Source of the DNA: Nemertoderma westbladi
Lineage: Eukaryota; Xenacoelomorpha; Nemertodermatida; Nemertodermatidae
Length of the DNA: 42,103 nt
Direction of reading: 5' to 3'
Assembly: GCA_032718475.1 (NCBI GenBank)
Contig: JAUCBJ010006093.1
Location: 1-42,103 of the forward strand
A model generated the notes under the pieces. That model did not search any database, was not told the DNA's origin, and saw only the letters and a list, made by a program, of their open reading frames with translations. How positions within the stretch are numbered: the stretch's first letter is position 1; the number at the start of each line of letters is the position of its first letter. This document shows, in pieces, positions 29,716-38,900 of this stretch. Position numbers and translations under genes: made by a program.

Positions 29716-30750
29716 GTGGTATATAAGGCTGAAAATATGTATACAGAATGGAAAGTTGGAGGGCCACAGGGAACAGAATACGAGCATACGTCATCAGGTT
29801 GGTTTGATGGCCATACTTTTAGCGTTTGGTTTTTCAATGTATTTCTACCTGCCACAAAAGACTTAACTGGAAAGAAGATTCTCATTGGAGATAACCTTGG
29901 TTGTCACTTTGTCCCTAAGGTTATAGAAGCTTGTTTAGAGCAGGACATATATTTTATTCCCCTACTCGCCAATGGGACGCACCTACTCCAGCCTTTGGAT
30001 GTCAGCGTGTTTAGTGGTCTTAAAAAACATTGGCGTTCCATTCTTGAGAAGTGGTGTAGGGATACGCGCTGGAAAAAGGGAATCCCCAAAAACCATTTCC
30101 CTGCTTTGCTAAACCAGCTTTGGGGTCATTTATCGGAGACCAACATGAAATCTGGTTTCAGGGCCTGTGGGCTGTATCCGTTTAGTCCAACAGAAGTAAT
30201 TAAGAAATTACCTAGGGATGTGCCTGGTGATGATGAGCAACGTTCAGTGTTGAATTCTGCCACGATTAGTGTCCTAAGAACTTCTCTCTACGGTTCAAAT
30301 ACACCAGTCCATGTCAAGAATAAAAGAGGGAAGAAGATCGTACCTGGAAAACGTGTCATATTAAGTGAGAACCGAGAGCCTGTGTCTGCAGTTACACAAA
30401 ACGAACAGCACAATCATCCTGCATCTGCTTCAGCTCCAGTCTCGCGGTCACCTAAAAGGAAGAGGAATAGGATTATTGAAGCAGAATCAGAGGAGGAAGA
30501 GGAAGAGGAAGTATCAGAAATATCAGAAGTTAGTTGTAGCAGCTGTGATGAAGCTACTGATGAAGCTACAGAGAGCGATTCTGACATCGACCCACTAAAT
30601 TGTTGCCAAATATACAAATCCTGGAACCCCCCTCGACCAAAGGAGGATAATGTCGGTATTGATTGGGAAGGGTGTGATTGCTGTGAGAATTGGTTCCACA
30701 GCAGTTGCCTCCCAGGTAAATCAGCTACACGCGTTTGCTCATGTGTATGA
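29716..30750 (+). pseudogene. pogo/Tigger-like transposase, C-terminal part with DDD core and PHD-like finger
   Basis: It continues VVYKAENMYTEW, SSGWFDGHTFSVWFFNVFLP, then KKILIGDNLGCHF (second catalytic Asp, 29890-29892) and GTHLLQPLDVSVFSGLKKHW (third Asp, 29998-30000; 36 codons after the second). WRSILEKWC, NMKSGFRACGLYPFSP and a basic/Ser-rich region follow, then an acidic stretch (ESEEEEEEEVSE). It ends with a Cys/His cluster: CC at the start, GIDWEGCDCCENWFHSSCLP and a final CSC, resembling a PHD finger. From 29716 the frame is open to a stop at 30748-30750. Such DDE/D superfamily-1 (jerky/Tigger/pogo) proteins cut transposon ends; a histone-reading role for the finger is inference. 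Confidence 0.85.
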
Positions 30751-31181
30751 GAACATTTGAACTTTTACACAAACTGTCAAACAAACTTGTTACTGTTAGC
30801 TTAGCTTAAACTAGTGTTCAAAGCTTTAAACTACTTAAGTTCATTTGATTCTAGGTTATATTTTTTATCTAGTGTTTCGTTTCATTAGACCTAGTCCTAG
30901 TGCTGTTGGCTGTTGTGTTCGTTTTTTATATAGCCTATTTTCTCACACATACCGTACTCACTGCCACAGTTTGCAAATATATCAAATTTTAATCCATGCT
31001 ATTATTAATAGTAAAAGATTCTAATACTGTCATATGTGCTACTAACTGTAATAGGCCCTAATAATAATAATACAAAGTATTTGTTTAAAGTCAATTACGA
31101 ATTTTTCATTTGTTGGTATCTTTATGAGCCTTGTCATTCGGTATAGGCTCGACATATTTTTTTAAAATTTTGACAGGGTAT
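30751..31181. other. 3' non-coding region of the Tigger-like element
   Basis: AT-rich sequence between the transposase stop and the right terminal repeats. No gene seen. Confidence 0.5.
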
Positions 31182-31330
31182 CCAAGTGACCCCAAACTAT
31201 AACTTACTTGGACAATCAAATGAAAATACCATTGTGACCAAGTCACCCCATAACGGTGTGACTTGGATCCAAACTATAACTTACTTGGACAATCAAATGA
31301 AAATACCATTGTGACCAAGTCACCCCATAA
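31182..31330 (-). repeat. Right subterminal CCAAGTCACCC array with perfect 62-bp duplication
   Basis: CCAAGTGACCCC (31182), CCAAGTCACCCC (31238-31249), the opposite-strand TGACTTGG (31259-31266) and CCAAGTCACCCC (31315-31326). The block 31192-31253 is repeated exactly at 31269-31330 (62 bp, period 77). These motifs are the inverted counterpart of the GGGTGACTTGG array at 25850-25896, so they probably mark the right end of the transposon. Confidence 0.7.
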
Positions 31331-31490
31331 AAAAAATGTTATTTTCTGGTGTTTTTTATTTGATTAGTAAGTGTTAAAAACAATTACTATCAACTAAAAA
31401 TTTACAATTTTCATTGGAGCTAGAGATTTTTATTAAATATGCGATAATACAAAGATAAAAAGAATAAAAAATTTACAAAATTTACAAATT

Positions 31491-31618
31491 AGCTAGTTTT
31501 TTTGTTTTTTTTTGTTCTAGAACAAATAATATTTGTTCAAGAACAAAATTTTTATATTAAATGAATAGATAATATGCTCTAGAACATTTTTTTTAAAAAG
31601 GAAACAAAAACTAGCTAG
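31491..31618. repeat. AT-rich foldback unit 1
   Basis: Begins AGCTAGTTTTTTTGTTTTTT and ends CAAAAACTAGCT in inverted orientation, with inner TTCTAGAAC palindromes. The internal block TTTTTATATTAAATGAATAG is shared with unit 2. Confidence 0.6.
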
Positions 31619-31675
31619 TTTAAAAAATTTATACAAAGATACCATACAACAAAAAATGAAATATATAAACAAATT

Positions 31676-31783
31676 AGCTTGTTTTTTTCTATTTTTTTTG
31701 TTCTAGACCAAAATTTTTATATTAAATGAATAGATTATATGTTCTAGAACATGTTTTTAAAAAAAGTAACAAAAACTAGCTAG
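31676..31783. repeat. AT-rich foldback unit 2
   Basis: Second, slightly shorter copy of the 31491-31618 unit in the same orientation, with the same ends (AGCTTGTTTTTT ... AAAAACTAGCTAG) and the same internal block. A G11 tract follows at 31802-31812. Confidence 0.6.
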
Positions 31784-31812
31784 TATAAAAAATATGAGGG
31801 AGGGGGGGGGGG

Positions 31813-32780
31813 ATGGTGTGCACAAAACACAGTAGTACCGATGGAGGCCGTGTTGCCGATCAGGATGGCATGATCAGGATTATCTGATTTAATTGAGGAT
31901 TAAAATATGATATTTATTATTTTTACTAGATAATAAAAAGTACTACCTAACACAAAATCAAAATTACTAGCTACCACCATCTTACTATCAGGTCAAATAT
32001 TTGTTTTAGAACAAAATGATTAAAGCCAGAAATGAACATGAAACAATTAGTGATCAATAGAGGGGGTACACAGGGCCTACTGTAGTAATGCCATAATTTA
32101 TCATATTTTGCGAAATATAATATAATTAATATATTGCATATTTACAGCATTTTACTATCTATGTTTCTGCAGCAGACACTTTTATACATACATCTACTGA
32201 TAGTAGTAGGCCCTATATACGACAATTTGTATCTATAGTAAATTATTTATATATTCTAGAATAATATATCACCAGGGATAACAATAATTTACATGTAAAT
32301 GTAAATAATTACTACTATATAATTCCTACTACCGGTACTACTATAGACTTTCCATCAAAATTATGCGACATTAACCTTAATGTTCTAAACTGCAAAACAC
32401 AAATTTTATCAAGTTTCAAGTTCAAGTTTTTATCAAGTATCAAGTTTAACACAAGTTTGTTACGTACACCTAGTAGACTTTTATCTATGCTGTTTAAAAA
32501 TGATTCTATTATTTGATACTTTGTACAAAACCAGAATTTGCATTCTATATAGAAGACATATCGAAATAAGAAAGGCATATCAGTCAGTATATTTTGCACA
32601 AAAATAAATATGGAAAATTTATTCTTGCTGGTTACATGTAGTCTAAATACATGTAACCAGGTTAGGATAATAACGTATCTTTATCAGTTACTTTATCAGT
32701 TACTTTATCAGTTATATTTGTTGAAATATGATTGATCAAGGTTTCTGAGTGTTGGGTTATTCAAGTTGCTACTTTTATGT
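31813..32780. other. AT-rich DNA with a perfect hairpin and 12-bp triplication; no gene
   Basis: CTGGTTACATGTA at 32628-32640 pairs exactly with 32648-32660 (13-bp stem, 7-nt loop). TTTATCAGTTA(C/T) occurs three times in tandem at 32680-32715. An open frame at 32315-32599 (minus) has no recognisable features. Confidence 0.6.
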
Positions 32781-33260
32781 ACTTACTGTTAGAACAAATT
32801 TGATTTTAAGGTCTAAATGTATATTAGATAAGTTAATTTGTTTCAAAAGATCTATATTATAATCGCCGGCCAGAACGATGTCCATGTTTTTTGTGAAAGA
32901 TCAAATATTGTTTTATTAAGTTTTCTATAAATTCATCGAGGTCACAAGACTGGGGATGGTAGGTAGATACTACAGTTCATGAAAGGTTTCTGAGTGTGGT
33001 GTGAACAGGTAATTTGAACCCAAGTGGATTCACAATATGTATTTTTATTTCAGGGCAGTGTGTGTGGTCAATGCCGTCCCTAATATATATAGCCTCCCCC
33101 CCCCGGGGGGTTTAGTTTTCCGTATTGTCAGATAGTGAAGAGCAGTGTACTGTAACCAGTGATATTTATATACGTGAGGTCAGTTTTGTCAGTGCGAAAA
33201 GTTTCTGTAAAACTGAGTATGTCAAACTGACGTTCTAATAGTGTTGACGAAATCTGTCAG
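32780..33260 (-). pseudogene. CR1/Jockey-type LINE endonuclease fragment, minus strand
   Basis: Minus-strand frames give DILSFTETFRTDKTDLTYIN, then EAIYIRDGIDHTHCPEIK, then STYHPQSCDLDEFIENLIKQ, then MDIVLAGDYNIDLLKQINLS. These are successive pieces of a non-LTR retrotransposon endonuclease: SFTET carries the metal-binding Glu, and GDYN is the GDxN motif. Several frameshifts separate the pieces, and a C9G6 tract (33096-33110) interrupts. No RT follows on the lower-coordinate side. Nothing else is recognisable from here to 34276. Confidence 0.75.
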
Positions 33261-34276
33261 CTGATTCTTTTGGTACGTGGAGGTTTCTTTGTTTGGACAG
33301 ATTTTAGCCATTCAGAGCAACCTTCCCTGTTATGCCAATAGAGCCCTATAGAAAATGTCGTAATGGGTAGTTTTTCTGAGAATCCTATTCCTTTCTGGAT
33401 TCAGCCCTAAGTCCAGACGTTTCAGACTTTGGCCCGAGAACATCTGATGGCTGGAGTTCTAAGAACGCAAATCTATTAACTTAACTTGTCTCACCTTGTT
33501 TCACATCATATCACCACATACACATACTGACTCTGTTCACCGCACTGTTTTAATGCTGTTTTATATTGCTGTTAATTGCTGTTTATATTAATGAATGTTA
33601 TATTTGGAGAATACCGATAAATAATCGTAAACCCCTCAACTTTCTTAATTACTGAGGTAAGCAGAAGGGTCTACCGGTAGCAACTGCAACTCAAATTATA
33701 GTGGTTTTTGTGTGGATTAAATGCTATTTCATAATCCCTATATGTGTCAGTTGCAATCCTCCTTATATATGATAAAAATCAGAGACGGTCGGCAATTTAG
33801 TGTGAATTACTGTGAAGTAGTGTGAAGTCGTGTGAAGGTTAATAAAGCATCTCCTAAAGAATGCGCTATTTGCGAGATTCTATAGCCATCTAGTTGTGAT
33901 TAGTGTAAGTCATAACTCTGTTTTATACTTAAAGCGCCACGTCCCAAAGGAACTGCTAATATTTCCCCGAAAGTAAATATAGTTGTCAGAGATTATATAG
34001 TAGCGATCAATCGAATGATACAAAGTAGCCTACACCGCAATAACTTTCTCTGGACCCGAATCCAGTCTCCCACCATACTGGTCATACGCCGCGCACGGAC
34101 TGGCTTCGGCGGATGTAAATTCAGTACACCAGGTAATTGGTAAGGGCAAAAGTCGATTTATAATTAAAGAGACATTTAAATTGGCAGGTTAACTGCTAAA
34201 AAGTCTAAAAGCGCGAACAGGTTCGGCATTTTTGGTGCACCAAAATTAGGGAGTGGCACTTATTCAAATTTTGAAA
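33261..34276. other. Non-coding DNA ending in an inverted repeat fragment
   Basis: No gene recognised. At 34228-34280 it carries, in reverse orientation, part of the tandem repeat found at 37275-37592, including the perfect 16-bp palindrome TTTTGGTGCACCAAAA (34230-34245). Confidence 0.5.
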
Positions 34277-37272
34277 AAGTACCAAAATACTTAATCGTAG
34301 GGAAGATTTAGAGACTTGTGACGAAGTTTTACTGGTGGAACTTTTACTTCCTAAAACTAAACCTATTTTAATCGGTACTTTATATCGGCCCCCTAAACAA
34401 TCAGATTTTTTGCAAAATTTTGAAAATACAATTTTATGTAATCTTAGGTCAGACTGTGAAATATATTTCTTAGGTGATTTTAATATCTGTTACCATCACA
34501 AAGCATCCCCCATCTGTAAACAGTACCAAAGTATTTTAAATTTGTTTGGTTTAAAACAAATTATTCGAGATTCTACCAGAATTACCAGTAAAACTTCTAC
34601 TTTACTAGATCACATCCTTTGTAATAATACCGATATTATTTCTCAATCTGGGGTTTTACCTATAGGTCTAAGCGATCATTTTATAGTTTTTTGCACAAGA
34701 AAGACACAAAAATCTTTTTTCGGGGATCATAAAACAGTAACAGTTAGGTCTATGAAAAATTACAGCAAGGAACGCTTTTTAAGTTTGTTAGTTAATTCTG
34801 ACTGGGAACCCTGTTTTAAGGCCGCTGACATTAACCTTGCGTACACTGTTTTTAAAGATATATTTTTAAAGGCACTTAATACTGTAGCACCAATTAAAGA
34901 AATTAGTCTTAAACAACGCACTGAGCCCTGGATGACCTCGGGTATTCTTAGTAATATCAGAGAAAGAGATAACTATTTGTATAAATTTAGGAAATACCGT
35001 GTTTTAGCTGATTATAATAATTACTGCAAATATAGAAACCTTGTCCAACGGGAAATAAAAAAAGCTAAATCTGAATATTTGTACAACAAAATAAGTGAGA
35101 ATAAAGATAATCCAAAAAGTCTATGGTCTACCCTAAAATCTTTTGGTTATAAAAACCTTAAATCTAAATCGAATATTGTTCTGCAAGATAACGGTGAGCT
35201 GATTCATGATCATACTCTAGTTAGTAATTTATTTAATAATTATTTTACTAATGTTGCCTCTAATTTAGTTAAGAAATTACCGTTATCAAGTAATAAATAT
35301 AGTATAGGGTCCGAAACTCTAAATAATTTTTATTTAGAAAAGTTACAAAATTCAGAAAAGTTATTTTTAAAACCCGTTTCTGAGGATTTCGTTTTTAAAA
35401 ATCTACTAAGCCTATCAGCTTCAAAAAGTACCGGTCTAGATCTAATACCTGCCCGTTTTCTTAAGGATGGTGCTGAAGTACTTAAAGTGCCTATTACTTT
35501 TATTATTAATTACTCTATCGTAGATAATGTAGTACCAGACGAACTGAAATTAGCTAAGGTTGTTCCTCTGTATAAAAAGAATAGTAAAGTAGAACCCTGT
35601 AATTACAGACCTGTTAGTATCTTAAGTATTGTATCTAAAATTCTAGAACGTTCTGTTTTTCTACAGCTGGAGGCACATCTTAGTAGGCTAAATCTGATCT
35701 ATGAACTTCAGTCCGGTTTTCGTAAATCATATTCTACAGACACCTGCCTTATTAACTTAACTGATACAATTAGATGTAATAACGCAAAGGGTTTATATAC
35801 TGGTATGGTAATGTTGGACCTACAAAAGGCTTTCGATACTGTAGATCACGAAATTCTGCTTGGTAAGTTAGGCCTGATGGGTGTAGGTTCTATAGACTGG
35901 TTCAAGTCCTACCTGTCAGACAGAGGTCAAACTGTAGTCATTAGCAAATCGCTGTCTACTGTACAAGAGATTACCTATGGTGTACCGCAAGGTAGTATAT
36001 TAGGTCCTCTGCTTTTTGTATGCTATGTAAATGATATGATAAGTAGTATAGATCCCGATTTTAAACTCATTTTATATGCCGACGACAGTGCTCTTATTTT
36101 CTCTCATAAAGATCCTATCCATATTTCCCAAAAGTTAAGTGCAGTTCTAGAATCCTGTAATGAGTGGTTGGTTGATAATAAGCTATCCATTCACTACGGT
36201 AAAACTGAAAGTATTTTGTTTGGTTCCAAAAGAAAGTTAAAGAAGGTAACTAAGTTTGAAGTCACTAGTAATGGACATAAGATTGAAAATAAAAAGGAAG
36301 TTAAATATTTAGGCGCCACATTGGATAACTGCTTATCAGGAGAAAGTACAGTGAAAAATATTTTCTCGAAAGTTAACAGTAGGCTTAGGTTTCTATACAG
36401 AAATAAAAATAGTTTGAACACCGACTCCCGCAAGTTACTTTGCTCTTCTTTAATACAGTGTCACATGGACTATGCGTGCTCTTCTTGGTATGAAGGCTTA
36501 ACCAAACAGCTTAAATGTAAATTACAAGTAGCTCAGAATAAAGTAGTACGATTTATTAAAGACTACAAACCTAGGCACCACCTAACTCCAGATGACTTTT
36601 CTGAATCTGGACTACTTAACTTAGATAGTAGAGTTAAGCAGCTACGCCTTAACCATGTGCATAAAGTGTATAATGGTAAATGTCCCAATTACCTAAAACA
36701 AAAATTCAACAGAGTACGCGATACACACTCTTACAGTACCAGAGCTAGTGCTTCAAACTTCTACCTCCCGAATTGTAAATCCTTTGAATCTGATACTTTC
36801 TTTTTTAACGGCATTAAAAATTGGAACGCTCTGCCTAATGAAATTAAAAACCTAAATAATCAACATTCTTTTAAATCTGCAGTTAAATCTCATCTCCGTG
36901 TGCAATGTAAAAATAGGTACAATAGTCCTACAGTAAGTTATTAGTTTATTAATTATTTACTATTTATACTGTAATTACGTTTTATAATAAATTGTTCTGT
37001 ACATTACATCTTTATCGTTGAGTCGGACATTGTCACGCTCTCGGTAAAGTTGTACATGTACATAGTGTAATTACGTTTTATATTGGTTTTAGGTTAGCGT
37101 AGTGTAATATTGTATTTGTAACCAAGTAACATAAAGGACCCCCTTGGAAATAAGCTGCAAAGCTTTAGGGGTAATCCTATATGTTATGTTGGACAATACC
37201 TTTATACCGGTACATTGTTTGGTGTATTTGTTATTGTTTTTACATAATGTATAAATAAAAATCTATCTATCT
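34277..37272 (+). mobile_element. CR1/Jockey-type LINE, 5'-truncated, with intact 869-codon frame
   Basis: The frame is open from about 34277 (NRREDLETCDEVLLVELLLP) to a stop at 36942-36944. It starts inside the endonuclease: PILIGTLYRPPKQ, IYFLGDFNICY (GDxN), STLLDHILCNNT and GLSDHFIVF (catalytic SDH). The reverse transcriptase follows: KSTGLDLIPARFLKD, NYRPVSILSIVSKILERSV, LQSGFRKSYSTDTCLINLTD, MLDLQKAFDTVDHEILLGKL, VPQGSILGPLLFVCYVNDM and catalytic LILYADDSALIF. The C-terminus ends with the typical FFFNGIKNWNALPNEIKNL. A 3' UTR of about 330 bp has a GGACCCCCTTGG / TTTAGGGGTAATCC stem and ends AATAAAAATCTATCTATCTA. The lack of RT stops suggests a recent insertion, but the missing endonuclease N-terminus makes it non-autonomous. 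Confidence 0.92.
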
Positions 37273-37592
37273 AACCACGCCCTAATTGTGGTGTACCAAT
37301 AATGACGTACCACTACTATTTGAAGCTTCAGTATTACTTTCAATCGATTCAGCGGTCCAGATAACCTATAAAAATGGGTCGAAATGAAAACCTTGTGGTA
37401 TTTATTGAATATCGTATTTTTGAAAATTTGATGTAAGTCTACTTGCCACGCCCTAATTTTGGTGCACCAAAAATGATGACTTCTATATTACTTTCAATCG
37501 ATAAGCGGGCCAGAAAACCCATAAAAATGCTTTGAAATCAAAACTTCAGAGTATTTAACGAAATTATAGTGCACCAAAAATGACGTACCACT
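37273..37592. repeat. Tandem repeat dimer (CCACGCCCTAATT units)
   Basis: Unit 1 starts at 37275 and unit 2 at 37446, both CCACGCCCTAATT followed by GGTG(T/C)ACCAA. They share TATTACTTTCAATCGAT (37332, 37487) and ATAAAAATG with flanks; unit 2 lacks about 16 bp. A partial third unit, GCACCAAAAATGACGTACCA, starts at 37571. Non-coding. Confidence 0.75.
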
Positions 37593-37947
37593 TTCCTTAC
37601 ACTTATGTAGAGTAGTAGAGTGCTCCATACGAATCAGAATCAATAAAAAAAGCCCCTATATAAAGAATTACTAACTCACAAATGACCTTGTAAAATTCGA
37701 AAATTTCAAAAAAATTTCGACTGGGGACCAAATTTTGAGGTGGCACCCACATCGAAAAGTTGAAATCTAATGGCAACGCCGTTTTTTGCAAACGATGCGC
37801 CATTAAATTTGACTAATTCTCGTAAAAAATTGGGCTAGTACATAATGTGGTTACATAGATACAGCAATTAAAAACTAGGAAGGGGCCGATTCGCCCCCCC
37901 CCCCCCCCCCAGTGGTAATAGGGGTAGAGGCTGTGCAACATCATATT
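37593..37947. other. Non-coding DNA with C17 tract
   Basis: No gene recognised. A 17-C homopolymer lies at 37894-37910. Confidence 0.5.
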
Positions 37948-38317
37948 TGGTAGACCTACTGACGCCTTACGACCCCCCTCGCCAGCTACGATCCAGTGAT
38001 GAAGGACTGCTAGTCGTCACCCGGTATCGCCTGGAAAACCATGGGAAACGGGCATTCTCCATCATACAGTATGGAACACTCTACCCCACAACTTACGACG
38101 TTCGCCAACATTAAATGCCTTCAAGACGGGACTCAAAACAAATCTTTTTAAACAGGAATATGTCATCTAACTCACAGAGAACATCTCTTTTTAACTCATT
38201 TCCGTTTTTAGTGTTGTCTTTGTTTTTAATTCAGTAAATTTTATATTGTGATATTTTTTATAGCGCCTTGAAATAATGCCCAGAAGGGCGCTCTATAAAT
38301 TATTATTATTATTATTA
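37948..38317 (+). pseudogene. L2/CR1-like LINE 3' end with (ATT)n tail
   Basis: The frame from 37948 reads VDLLTPYDPPRQLRSSDEGL, LVVTRYRLENHGKRAFSIIQ, then after a frameshift VWNTLPHNLRRSPTLNAFKT and GLKTNLFKQEYVI-stop (about 38169). This is the characteristic C-terminal end of L2/CR1-type LINE ORF2 proteins (RAFS ... WN-LP motif). The 3' UTR ends GCGCCTTGA (38263-38271), GCGCTCTATAAAT (38288-38300) and an ATT repeat. The reverse transcriptase itself is absent. Confidence 0.85.
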
Positions 38318-38809
38318 CACCATTTTCGAGCAACTCCTCGATTTATCATTCTCACTGTTTCAAAATTGTTTGGTTTTGGCTTAAATTTTGAATATAGGTG
38401 CCTAAGATGCAACTCTACATGACAGGTCAGAAAAAAATTTTTCCCGTAACTGTTTGATGTAAAACATCTCTTAGTAAAGAAAAAAATAACTTTTAGAATT
38501 TTTAAAAATAGCTATTTATTATAAATGTCATGTCGCATACACACACTCATACTATTATGTAGCTGCACTATGTGAGGAAATACAATAAATAGCTAATTAT
38601 TATTGAATTCGGATAATATGGTTGCTTTTTTTATCTACTAATTTACTTCAGCAATACATGACATGTGACATGTTATGTTGTCATTTTATAATACTCATCA
38701 AATGTCTTAATAATGCAGGCCTACAAAAAGATAAAAACTAATTATGACCTATATAATAATCACTAAAAACGTCTAGTCCTGGTATAAATAACATTCTAGA
38801 AGTCCATGG
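38318..38809. other. AT-rich DNA, no gene seen
   Basis: No coding or RNA feature recognised. Confidence 0.5.
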
Positions 38810-38891
38810 TTGACCTCAGATGACTAATGAAACGAATAACTTTTAACAGTTATTACAAGCTTTATTCATTTCATTAGTCACCTGAGGTCAA
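38810..38891. repeat. 82-bp foldback with 30-bp arms
   Basis: Left arm 38810-38839 (TTGACCTCAGATGACTAATG and on) and right arm 38862-38891 are reverse complements with two mismatches, separated by 22 bp. It lies directly before a decayed LINE. Confidence 0.85.
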
Positions 38892-38900
38892 ACTGTACTG

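Noticed and set aside
31192-31330. CRISPR-like direct repeats
   Set aside because: Only two copies, in a clearly eukaryotic window, at a transposon end.
32315-32599. 94-codon minus-strand ORF
   Set aside because: No domain, AT-rich, no supporting context; consistent with chance.
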